A stretch of DNA of 64,000 bases, taken from the NCBI GenBank assembly GCA_900100595.1, contig FMUA01000017.1, forward strand, positions 1-64,000. Reading direction: 5' to 3'. The notes under the pieces were generated by a model, which ran no database searches, had not been told where the DNA came from, and was given only the letters and a program-made list of their open reading frames with translations. Position numbers and translations under genes: made by a program. The number at the start of each line of letters is the position of its first letter. Within the stretch, counting starts at the first letter, position 1. Origin of the DNA: Ruminococcaceae bacterium P7. GTDB taxonomy: Bacteria > Bacillota > Clostridia > Oscillospirales > Acutalibacteraceae. Positions 52,057-59,555 of the stretch are shown here, piece by piece.

Positions 52057-53139
52057 TTACTTGTTATCAAATAAATTCGGCTGCGTCACCGCGCCCTGTA
52101 CGACGCCCTTCGGGAAGTCGTAGCCGAGATGCCGGCAGGCATCGGCGGTGATACATCTGCCGCGCGGCGTGCGGCTCAGAAAGCCGATTTGCATGAGGTA
52201 CGGTTCATAGACGTCCTCGATCGTGACCGCCTCCTCGCCTATCGCGGCGGCAAGCGTTTCCAGTCCGACGGGACCGCCGTTATAGAAGCGGATGATTGCC
52301 TCGAGCATCCGCCTGTCGTTCTGGTCGAGTCCCAGTTCGTCGATTTCGAGCCTGTCCAATGCGGTGCGGGCTGTCTCCAGCGTGATCACGCCGTCGGACA
52401 TCACCTGCGCAAAGTCACGCACGCGCTTGAGCATGCGGTTCGCGATTCGCGGTGTGCCGCGTGAACGGGACGCGACCTCGATTGCTCCCTCGTAGTCGAT
52501 CTGAATACCGAGGATGCCCGCGCTGCGGGTGACGATTTTCGCCAGCTCCTCGGGCGTATACAGCTCCAGCCGCAGCAGCACGCCGAAGCGGTCGCGCAAA
52601 GGCGCTGTGAGCTGTCCTGCACGGGTGGTCGCGCCGACAAGCGTGAACCGCGGCAGCGGCAGGTGATAGGACGCCGCCATCTGACCCTTTCCCGTGATAA
52701 TGTCTATCGCAAAGTCCTCCATAGATGGATAGAGCACCTCCTCGACCGCACGGCTGAGTCGGTGGATCTCGTCGATAAAGAGCACATCGCCCTCGTTGAG
52801 ATTGGTCAGCAGCGCTGCCAGATCGCCCGGCTTTTCAATCGCGGGACCCGAGGTAATGCGGATATTCACGCCCAGCTCGTTGGCAATGATGCCCGCGAGG
52901 GTCGTCTTGCCCAGTCCCGGAGGACCGTAGAGCAAAACGTGGTCGAGCGTTTCGTGGCGGATCTTCGCTGCCTCAATATAGACGCGCAGGTTCTCCTTCG
53001 CCTTTTCCTGACCGATGTACTCGTCCAGGTTTTTCGGGCGCAGAGGATTTTCACCCTCGGCGTTGTCGGAAGGTATCTCGTGTGTGTCGATGATTCTGTT
53101 TTCAAAATCAAAATCGTCTGAAAAATGTGTGTTGCTCAT
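52057..53139 (-). CDS. ruvB: Holliday junction branch-migration ATPase RuvB
   Basis: 360 residues. Walker [10 protein letters not shown] (residues 72-80), Walker [10 protein letters not shown], sensor [18 protein letters not shown] (18 residues) and a C-terminal winged helix ([10 protein letters not shown]). It drives branch migration with RuvA. Its ATG directly follows the ruvA stop (TAAATG), with GGAAGG upstream. Confidence 0.98.
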   Translation of the reverse strand: MSNTHFSDDFDFENRIIDTHEIPSDNAEGENPLRPKNLDEYIGQEKAKENLRVYIEAAKIRHETLDHVLLYGPPGLGKTTLAGIIANELGVNIRITSGPAIEKPGDLAALLTNLNEGDVLFIDEIHRLSRAVEEVLYPSMEDFAIDIITGKGQMAASYHLPLPRFTLVGATTRAGQLTAPLRDRFGVLLRLELYTPEELAKIVTRSAGILGIQIDYEGAIEVASRSRGTPRIANRMLKRVRDFAQVMSDGVITLETARTALDRLEIDELGLDQNDRRMLEAIIRFYNGGPVGLETLAAAIGEEAVTIEDVYEPYLMQIGFLSRTPRGRCITADACRHLGYDFPKGVVQGAVTQPNLFDNK

Positions 53140-53742
53140 TTACTGCCTTCCCATCTGTCTGAGTGTCATGGCAATCAGCTGCTCCACGGGCAGCGAGCTG
53201 TCAAACGCTGCGAGCACGGGCGACACGTCCGCGGGCGTATAGCCGAGAACGCCGAGCGCCTCGATCGCCTTGGGCACATTGCCCGAAACGGTTGCTGCAG
53301 CCGCAGCGGAAGCAACGGGAATCCCGTCGGCAGTGCCAAGCGATTTCGCGAGCTTGTCCTTCAGCTCGAGTATTACGCGCTGCGCAAGCTTCTTGCCCAC
53401 ACCCTGCGCTCTGGTGATGGTCTTGATGTCGTCGGTGGCGATCGCCATCGCGACCTGCTCCGGACTCAGCTCCGAGAGAATCGAAAGTCCTGCCTTGGGA
53501 CCGACGCCGCTGACGGAAATCAGCGTCTTGAAGGTCTCCAGCTCGGTCTTTGTCGCGAAGCCGAACAGCTCCATCGCATCCTCGCGTACGTTAAGATAGG
53601 TAAAGAGCATGACCTCGCTGCCAAGCTTGATCTGTTTGAGGGTGTTCATGGTGGTCTGGCAGTTGTAACCGACGCCGCCGCACTCTACGACCGCGCATGT
53701 GGTCGTGGTATGAATCAACTTTCCTCTGACGGAATAGAACAT
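53140..53742 (-). CDS. ruvA: Holliday junction DNA-binding protein RuvA
   Basis: 200 residues. OB domain (MFYSVRGKLI), two HhH motifs (ISVSGVGPKAGLSIL and RAQGVGKKLAQRVILELK) and a C-terminal UBA-like domain that contacts RuvB (AIEALGVLGYTPADV). Encoded between ruvC and ruvB. Confidence 0.97.
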   Translation of the reverse strand: MFYSVRGKLIHTTTTCAVVECGGVGYNCQTTMNTLKQIKLGSEVMLFTYLNVREDAMELFGFATKTELETFKTLISVSGVGPKAGLSILSELSPEQVAMAIATDDIKTITRAQGVGKKLAQRVILELKDKLAKSLGTADGIPVASAAAAATVSGNVPKAIEALGVLGYTPADVSPVLAAFDSSLPVEQLIAMTLRQMGRQ

Positions 53743-53760
53743 GTGATAATCCTCTTTCGT

Positions 53761-54276
53761 TTACTGATAATGCGTGCCGCTTTGGTAAATAGCTCTGCGC
53801 AGCTCGGAGCCTGCCGCCTGCGCGTGACAGATCGCTATCGCCAGCGCGTCGGCGGTATCGTCGGGATGCGGCATTTCCTCGAGCTTGAGCAGCCTTCGCG
53901 TCATTTCCATGACCTGCGGCTTTTTCGCCTTGCCGTAGCCCGTGACCGCCGTCTTGACCTGCAGCGGCGTATATTCAAAAATGGGGATTTTCAGCTTCTG
54001 TGCCGCGAGCAGCGTCACGCCTCTCGCCTGCGCGACCTTGATAGCAGTCGTGCGGTTGGTCTGGAAATACAGACGTTCAATCGACACTGCGTCGGGACGG
54101 CAGCGGCTCAGGATCGAACACAGCTCGTCATAGATATATTCCAGCCGCGCGTTGAAATCCGTGTGCGCGGGCGTCTCTATGGAGCCGTAGCCGATCGCCC
54201 TGTAAGCATTGGACTGCACATGAACAGCTCCCCAGCCTACGATGGCGTAGCCCGGATCGATGCCGAAAACAACCAA
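53761..54276 (-). CDS. ruvC: Holliday junction resolvase RuvC
   Basis: 171 residues. RNase H-like fold with catalytic acids in GIDPGYA, the SIERLYF Glu and HPDDTADALAIAICHA. The start is best read as TTG at 54276 (protein MVVFGIDPG) with GGGGGAG five to six bases upstream; an in-frame ATG at 54300 would put that site within the coding region. First gene of the ruvCAB-led run, behind a TTGCTA-17-TATAAT promoter. Confidence 0.95.
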   Translation of the reverse strand: MVVFGIDPGYAIVGWGAVHVQSNAYRAIGYGSIETPAHTDFNARLEYIYDELCSILSRCRPDAVSIERLYFQTNRTTAIKVAQARGVTLLAAQKLKIPIFEYTPLQVKTAVTGYGKAKKPQVMEMTRRLLKLEEMPHPDDTADALAIAICHAQAAGSELRRAIYQSGTHYQ

Positions 54277-54330
54277 AGTAACTCCCCCGAAAAATGGCAT
54301 AATAATACATAATAAAAAATATTCCTATCT

Positions 54331-54359
54331 ATTATAGCACAAAGGGGTTTGTTTAGCAA
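54331..54359 (-). promoter_or_regulatory. Promoter of the ruvC-led operon
   Basis: Minus-strand TTGCTA (54354-54359), 17-bp spacer, TATAAT (54331-54336). Confidence 0.8.
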
Positions 54360-54362
54360 TAA

Positions 54363-54710
54363 TTATTTTTCACGATTGAGAACTATCGTTTTCTCTCCGT
54401 ATCGCAGCTCCAGCGTCTTCCCATGCGGCACATATTGAAAGCCGTAATTCTGCCCCAGCTCAGGAACAAAAATCACGAATTGTTCATTGTCTATCAGGCA
54501 TTTCCCGCTGATTTCCGCCAGCTCTCCCGCGTTTTCCAGAACAAGCGTCGCTTCGTCCTCCTCAAACGACAGGCTGACAGTCGCTCCACCCTCAAATTGT
54601 GCCCTCCACTCATGCTCCCGCAGCTCGTCGATGCGCCCCGAAGTGCTCCTCATACAGCCGCATAAGAGAAAAAAGAAAGAAATCAGCAAAGCGGCGACAG
54701 CTTTTTTCAT
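54363..54710 (-). CDS. Small hypothetical lipoprotein
   Basis: 115 residues from ATG 54710 (AAGGGAG eight bases upstream). Lipoprotein signal with lipobox LLCGC. The mature part is about 95 residues, with alternating beta-like segments (GATVSLSFEEDEATLVLENAG, QNYGFQYVPHGKTLELRYG, given in part). No family recognised. Its stop is only 4 bp from the ruvC promoter -35, so it reads into that operon without an evident terminator. Confidence 0.8.
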   Translation of the reverse strand: MKKAVAALLISFFFLLCGCMRSTSGRIDELREHEWRAQFEGGATVSLSFEEDEATLVLENAGELAEISGKCLIDNEQFVIFVPELGQNYGFQYVPHGKTLELRYGEKTIVLNREK

Positions 54711-54785
54711 TTTACGCACTCCCTTCGTAATAGAATATTCATATAGTCCTTCCGATATGACTTCTTTACAGTTTTGTTATCATTC

Positions 54786-54814
54786 TTGAAAAGCAAAATG
54801 ACTTTTGATATAGT
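54786..54814 (+). promoter_or_regulatory. Promoter of the DUF2804 gene
   Basis: TTGAAA (54786-54791), 17-bp spacer, TATAGT (54809-54814). Confidence 0.6.
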
Positions 54815-54838
54815 GTAGAATGGATTGGAGTGATGAAA

Positions 54839-55834
54839 TTGCAGCGTGAAATTACACAGCCCTGCAAGGTCTTTGAGGAAAACGGACAGGTCATGCAGGC
54901 AGGCTGGGCAAAATCGCCCGTATTTGACTTCAACGCTGACGTCAGCAAGGCAAGAACCATCTGCCGGCGTGAGGGCTTCTTTATCAACAACCACGAGGTT
55001 TCGCTCTATGTCGCGCTGGAAAGCTTCGGACGGGAATTTTCCGTCAAAATCGCGATCGCTGATCTGCTGCGCGGCGGCGTTATCAGCGACTATGTCACCA
55101 GAAAAACGCTGCGCTCCAAGGAGGAGCTGCCAGAGGAATACGGCGAATTTGAATACAGCGACAAATACTTGCGGTTCCGGCTCATCAGCGCCCCCGAGGG
55201 ATGCGTGCTCAAATGCGCCTTTGAGGATTTCGGCGGCAAGGAAATGTTTTTTAATTTATTCTTGAAAAGAATTATCAGCGACAGCATGAACGAGCTGGCT
55301 CCCTTTGAGCGCAACCGCAAATATTTCTATTTCAAGCGCTTCTCGCCTTGCTTTACGGCAAAGGGCGCCATCAAGGTTGGCAGCATGCAATATTCCTTAT
55401 CAGAAAATAGCTCCCGTGCCTACCAGGATAAAACGCGCTTTGCAAAACCCCGTCCGCATAACTATCAGCGGCTCGGAGCGGATTGCATGATCGACGGTCA
55501 GCGTTTTACGCTCTGCCTTGCCAGCCGCGTCGGCGACAACCGCTACGGAAATGAAAACTGCTTCTTCTGCGACGGCAAGCTCGAAAAGCTCTCTCACATT
55601 GACATCAAGGGCACCCCCAAGCGCGTTGAACGTCCGTTTTATTTCAGGGGCGGCATCTCGGCACTCGACATCACCTTCAAGCCCTTTACGGTCAGAGGAG
55701 CGGCGATGCGCGCGGAGATGGGAAACACCATCGTGCTGTTCGGCAGGCTCTACGGCGCGATCAACCGCGTCGATTACGACAAGCCGCTCGAGCTCGACAA
55801 CGCGCCCGCACACCTGATTTTATCCGAATTTTGA
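54839..55834 (+). CDS. DUF2804 domain protein
   Basis: 331 residues if TTG 54839 is used (GGAG eight bases upstream); ATG 54833 and GTG 54830 lie in or against that site. The whole length fits DUF2804: opening REITQPCKVFEENGQV, GWAKSPVFDFN, central RFSPCFTAKGAIKVG, SSRAYQDKTRFAK and a C-terminal FYFRGGISALDITFKP. These proteins resemble hydroxyneurosporene-synthase-like beta folds but have no known activity. Single-gene unit. Confidence 0.85.
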   Translation: MQREITQPCKVFEENGQVMQAGWAKSPVFDFNADVSKARTICRREGFFINNHEVSLYVALESFGREFSVKIAIADLLRGGVISDYVTRKTLRSKEELPEEYGEFEYSDKYLRFRLISAPEGCVLKCAFEDFGGKEMFFNLFLKRIISDSMNELAPFERNRKYFYFKRFSPCFTAKGAIKVGSMQYSLSENSSRAYQDKTRFAKPRPHNYQRLGADCMIDGQRFTLCLASRVGDNRYGNENCFFCDGKLEKLSHIDIKGTPKRVERPFYFRGGISALDITFKPFTVRGAAMRAEMGNTIVLFGRLYGAINRVDYDKPLELDNAPAHLILSEF

Positions 55835-55932
55835 CTTGCATTTCCGACCGTCTTGTGTTACAAGGTGATGAACGAATATCCCGACAGCGTCAGTCTGCAG
55901 GATATTCTCGACCACAGCATCAAAAAAATGAC

Positions 55933-55956
55933 GGGCAGTCCGAAAACGGACTGCCC
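55933..55956. terminator. Bidirectional terminator
   Basis: Perfect 10-bp stem GGGCAGTCCG/CGGACTGCCC with loop AAAA. On the minus strand the run GTCATTTTTTT follows; the plus strand continues CTTTATGG. It serves the convergent flanking genes. Confidence 0.8.
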
Positions 55957-55964
55957 TTTATGGT

Positions 55965-56444
55965 TTATGCTTTTTTGTCTTCCTCGGGATTTTTGACCAT
56001 TCTCGCGAAGATGGACAGCGCTGACAGGAAGCTGATCAAGAGATACAGCAGCAGGGAAAGCAGCGAACCGAGCGACAGGAAGTTCACGGTAACCATCGTC
56101 ATAATCGCCAGAACGCCGAACAGACAGCAGAAAATCGAAACGATGTTTTTCAGATTGCTCTGCTTGTCGAGCGCGCAGAAGAAAAAGCCGATGATCGGAA
56201 TGACGACAAAGATGAAGTTGAGCGGCAGAATCGTGGACGCCGCTGCAAATTCGGAGTCGGGAAGTCCGATGGTGTTGCCCGTTCCGAGGGCGGCAAGCAT
56301 CTCAAAAACAGAATAGGAAAAGAGCTTGTTGTCGCTGATGTACTGATAATACGGCATGGAGCACATAAAAATTTCAAAAAGATATAATGTACAAAGTACA
56401 ATTCTCAGCCGCTTGCGGGTTTTATTTTCGGGAATTTTCGTCAT
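55965..56444 (-). CDS. Hypothetical four-helix membrane protein
   Basis: 159 residues. A basic N-terminus, then hydrophobic helices at about 14-35, 70-90, 98-120 and 125-145, ending in a charged tail (KNPEEDKKA). GGAGGAAAC lies before ATG 56444. No family recognised; a small inner-membrane protein transcribed alone between convergent and divergent neighbours. Confidence 0.75.
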   Translation of the reverse strand: MTKIPENKTRKRLRIVLCTLYLFEIFMCSMPYYQYISDNKLFSYSVFEMLAALGTGNTIGLPDSEFAAASTILPLNFIFVVIPIIGFFFCALDKQSNLKNIVSIFCCLFGVLAIMTMVTVNFLSLGSLLSLLLYLLISFLSALSIFARMVKNPEEDKKA

Positions 56445-56504
56445 AGTTTCCTCCAGAAAAATATATTTTTAACAACATGATATATTTTATCACAGTTTTT
56501 TAAT

Positions 56505-56533
56505 TTGCACAATAGATAATTTTGTGATATAAT
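56505..56533 (+). promoter_or_regulatory. Promoter of the GH13 operon
   Basis: TTGCAC (56505-56510), 17-bp spacer, TATAAT (56528-56533). Confidence 0.8.
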
Positions 56534-56594
56534 AAAAATTGGGTTAAAAACTTGTGTGATGAAAAACACAAGGCTATGAAAGGATCTATTCAGA

Positions 56595-58205
56595 ATGAGT
56601 TACATCAACGAAAGCATTATCTACAACATCTATCCTCTGGGCTACTGCGGCGCACCGAGAGAAAACGACGGTCAGCTCAATTACAGGCTGGATAAAATAT
56701 ATGACGTGATTCCCCACCTCAAAAAGCTCGGCATCAACACGCTGGTATTCAATCCGCTGTTTGAAAGCTCCCGTCACGGCTATGACACCATCGACTACCG
56801 CAAGGTGGACTGCCGTCTGGGTGATAACGCGTCCTTTAAGAAAATCTGCGAAGCGCTCCACACCAATGGCATCCGCGTCATCCTCGACGGCGTTTTCAAT
56901 CACGTTGGACGTGATTTTTTTGCATTTAAGGATGTTCAGCAGAAAAAATGGGATTCCCCCTACTGCGGCTGGTTCCAGAATCTGCACTTCAACGGTCAGA
57001 GTCCCTACGGCGATCCGTTCTGGTACGAGGGCTGGGCAGGTCACTATGATCTGGTCAAGCTCAACCTGCAAAATGAGGACGTCGTCCGCTATCTGCTCGA
57101 TTCGGCGGTGTTCTGGATCGACGAGTTCGGCATCGACGGTCTGCGTCTTGACGCCGCGGACGTCATCGACGTCAACTTCTTCAAGCGTCTCAAGAGCACC
57201 TGCAAGCAGAAAAAGCCTGATTTCTGGCTCTACGGCGAAATCACCCACGGCGATTACAACCGCCTTGCCAACGCTGAAATGCTCGATTCCGTCACCAACT
57301 ACGAGTGCTACAAGGGCATCTACTCCAGCCACAACGACCACAACTACTTTGAGATCGCCCATTCGCTCGGCAGACAGTTTGCGAACGGAGGCATCTATCA
57401 GAATATCTACACCTATAACTTCGTCGACAACCACGACGTGAACCGCGTCGCGAGTGTCCTGCGCGACAAAAACCACCTCAACAACGTCTACACCATGCTC
57501 TACACCATGCCCGGTGTGCCGTCGATTTACTACGGCAGCGAGTACGCCGTTGAGGGAAAACGTACCCGCGACAGCGACTATGACCTGCGTCCCTGTCTGG
57601 ATCTGAACAATGTTCCGGGTGCCAATTATCAGCTCTGCGAACATATTATCCGCATTGGAAAGGTGAGAATGGCGCTCGAGGCGCTCAAATACGGCAAGTT
57701 CGAGAACGTCAACATCCAGAATGAAAAGCTCGTTTACAAGCGCTTTACCGAGAATCAGACGGTCTTTATCGCATTCAACCTCACCAACCATGAGGACAGG
57801 GTCGGCTTTGATTCGCGCTGTACCGCAACCCTGACCGACGTGCTCAACAACAACGAAACCTTCCATGCCAACGGCTGGACGGAGGTTCACATGCCCGCCT
57901 ATTCCGCGCGTATCATGGTCGTCAACGACGGCAGCTTCAAGCTCGACCTCAATGTTGAAAACGAATCCGCGCCCGTGGAACAGGCTTCACCCGAGCCTGA
58001 AATCGAAATCGGCGCCAAATACCGCCACTACAAGGGGCATGAATACGAAGTGCTCCATTTCGCGTTCAACACCGAGACAAAGGAAAAAATGGTCGTCTAC
58101 CGCTCTCTCTCCAAGCCCGAGGAGATCTGGGTGCGTCCTTATAATATGTTCAGGGAAACCATCTGGAAGGACGGCAGACAGCTCAAAAGGTTTGAGCGGA
58201 TATGA
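56595..58205 (+). CDS. GH13 alpha-amylase-family enzyme fused to a C-terminal DUF1653 domain
   Basis: 536 residues without a signal peptide, so cytoplasmic. The GH13 barrel has conserved regions VILDGVFNHVG, nucleophile in GLRLDAAD (D186), acid/base in YGEITHG (E215) and transition-state Asp in VDNHDVNR (D281). After a C-terminal beta domain and an acidic Glu/Pro/Ala linker, residues about 462-535 match DUF1653 (YRHYKGHEYEVLHFAF...EEIWVRPYNMF). Substrates are probably maltodextrins. DUF1653 is usually a stand-alone small protein, so the fusion is unusual. AAAGGA lies before ATG 56595. It is coupled to the next gene. Confidence 0.9.
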   Translation: MSYINESIIYNIYPLGYCGAPRENDGQLNYRLDKIYDVIPHLKKLGINTLVFNPLFESSRHGYDTIDYRKVDCRLGDNASFKKICEALHTNGIRVILDGVFNHVGRDFFAFKDVQQKKWDSPYCGWFQNLHFNGQSPYGDPFWYEGWAGHYDLVKLNLQNEDVVRYLLDSAVFWIDEFGIDGLRLDAADVIDVNFFKRLKSTCKQKKPDFWLYGEITHGDYNRLANAEMLDSVTNYECYKGIYSSHNDHNYFEIAHSLGRQFANGGIYQNIYTYNFVDNHDVNRVASVLRDKNHLNNVYTMLYTMPGVPSIYYGSEYAVEGKRTRDSDYDLRPCLDLNNVPGANYQLCEHIIRIGKVRMALEALKYGKFENVNIQNEKLVYKRFTENQTVFIAFNLTNHEDRVGFDSRCTATLTDVLNNNETFHANGWTEVHMPAYSARIMVVNDGSFKLDLNVENESAPVEQASPEPEIEIGAKYRHYKGHEYEVLHFAFNTETKEKMVVYRSLSKPEEIWVRPYNMFRETIWKDGRQLKRFERI

Positions 58206-58570
58206 AGCAGCGGGTTCTGATAGCGGTTGCCGCGGCGATTTTTGCCGCGGGAATTGTCGGCTGTCTGCTCCTGCTGTTTGCACCGTCCGATCATAACAAG
58301 GTTCTGATCAGAAGAGACGGCGAAGTGCTGTATTCTCTCGATCTGTCAAAGGAAACGAACCGCACCTTCGTGATTCCCTACGGCGGCAGCAGCAATACGA
58401 TTGAAATCCGCGACGGCAGGATCCGCGTTCTGGAAGCGGAATGTCCCGACAAGGTCTGCGTCCGCACGGGCTGGCTGAGCTCCTCCGCGATTCCGATCGT
58501 CTGTCTGCCGAATCATCTGGAGATTTCCTTCGCTTCGGGAAACGACGATATCGACGCGGTGGCGGAGTGA
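58202..58570 (+). CDS. NusG domain II-type membrane-anchored protein
   Basis: 122 residues. An N-terminal membrane helix (about 7-27), then a NusG-II/KOW-like extracytoplasmic domain (VLIRRDGEVLYSLDL, NTIEIRDGRIRVLEAECPDKVCVRTGW in part, PIVCLPNHLEI) with a conserved Cys pair. The start overlaps the GH13 stop (ATGA). These proteins regularly precede Gx transporter genes, as here. Role unknown, perhaps linked to membrane redox systems. Confidence 0.88.
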   Translation: MKQRVLIAVAAAIFAAGIVGCLLLLFAPSDHNKVLIRRDGEVLYSLDLSKETNRTFVIPYGGSSNTIEIRDGRIRVLEAECPDKVCVRTGWLSSSAIPIVCLPNHLEISFASGNDDIDAVAE

Positions 58571-58574
58571 TGAC

Positions 58575-59078
58575 ATGAGTGCGAAACGACTTGCCGAGCT
58601 TGCCGTTCTGACGGCGGTCTCACTGATTATTTTCATCATTGAGCTGCAAATCCCCAATCCCTTTCCCATCCCCGGCATCAAGCTGGGACTCGCGAATATC
58701 ATCACCGTCTATGCCGTCTACCACTATAAGCCCTATGAGGTCGTTCTCATTGTGGCGGTTCGGCTGCTGCTCGGCTCAATTTTCAGCGGGAATATCTCCG
58801 CACTGCTCTACAGCACGTCCGGGAGTGCGCTCTGTCTCATCGGTATGCTTCTGCTTCGGCGCGTTATCGCGGAAAGTCACTTGTGGCTTGCGAGCGTGTT
58901 CGGCGCGCTGCTGCACAACACCGGTCAGCTTCTGGCGGCAATGCTCCTGCTGCAGACAACGGGATTGATTGCCTATTATCCGTTTCTGGTGGTATCGGGC
59001 TGTCTTGCCGGCGCTTTCACGGGACTTTGCGCACAGCTGATCATTCCGCGGCTGAGAAACATTCATCTGAAAAAATAA
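58575..59078 (+). CDS. Gx transporter family protein (heptaprenyl diphosphate synthase component I-like)
   Basis: 167 residues, about five membrane helices. Family motifs PFPIPGIKLGLANIITVYA, RLLLGSIFSGN and GALLHNTGQLLAA. The fold is ECF S-component-like. The old name refers to prenyl diphosphate synthase, but a membrane carrier role is more likely. GGAGTG lies before ATG 58575, 4 bp after the NusG-II gene. Confidence 0.9.
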   Translation: MSAKRLAELAVLTAVSLIIFIIELQIPNPFPIPGIKLGLANIITVYAVYHYKPYEVVLIVAVRLLLGSIFSGNISALLYSTSGSALCLIGMLLLRRVIAESHLWLASVFGALLHNTGQLLAAMLLLQTTGLIAYYPFLVVSGCLAGAFTGLCAQLIIPRLRNIHLKK

Positions 59079-59085
59079 CATATTG

Positions 59086-59126
59086 CTCCTTTCATCCTCG
59101 TATAGATGGATGAAAGGAGTTTTTTT
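59086..59126 (+). terminator. Terminator hairpin that contains the next gene's ribosome binding site
   Basis: 12-bp perfect stem CTCCTTTCATCC/GGATGAAAGGAG (59086-59097 with 59108-59119), then seven T, then ATG 59127. The 3' arm ends in AAAGGAG, the Shine-Dalgarno of the downstream gene, so folding both stops transcription and hides the site. Confidence 0.9.
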
Positions 59127-59555
59127 ATGCCTGTCAACTACGAACAAAACATCTCGGGCGACACCCCGTTCAAGCCCGAATATGAGGAATTTATCAACGA
59201 ATACAAAGGACGCGGCTCCCTGAAGGTGCAAACAAGCGTCGCACAGGACGCGTTCCCGATCAAGGGCGTATTCGTCGACGTAGCGCTGATTTACAAGGGT
59301 AAACGCTACTCGATTTATCACGACGTGACCGACGCTTCGGGTATCGTCAATGAGATTGTGCTGCCGTCGCGCCTGACCGCCGCGACGCAGTCGCCCGAAA
59401 CCGCCGACGACGGCGAACCTGTGTATCTGGTTTCGGTGTTCCATCCCGGATTCGAGGAGGTCGTTGACTGTCCCGTTACGATTTATGACCGTACGGAGAC
59501 CATCCTCCCCATCAGTCTGAATCCCACCAACGGACAAATGGAGGACGGCGCATGA
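59127..59555 (+). CDS. Hypothetical small beta-fold protein, possibly spore- or wall-associated
   Basis: 142 residues from ATG 59127 (an in-frame ATG at 59106 lies inside the hairpin). No signal peptide. The sequence suggests a transthyretin-like beta sandwich (GSLKVQTSVAQDAFPIKGVFVDV in part, ITDASGIVNEIVLP-like segment, YLVSVFHPGFEEVVDCPVTIYD in part). Its stop overlaps the start of the peptidoglycan-binding gene, so the two products probably act together. Family not recognised. Confidence 0.75.
   Translation: MPVNYEQNISGDTPFKPEYEEFINEYKGRGSLKVQTSVAQDAFPIKGVFVDVALIYKGKRYSIYHDVTDASGIVNEIVLPSRLTAATQSPETADDGEPVYLVSVFHPGFEEVVDCPVTIYDRTETILPISLNPTNGQMEDGA

Noticed and set aside
56586..57890. 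Long minus-strand open frame (434 codons) opposite the GH13 gene
   Set aside because: It is a shadow of the G+C-rich third codon positions of the GH13 gene; the catalytic motifs are all on the plus strand.
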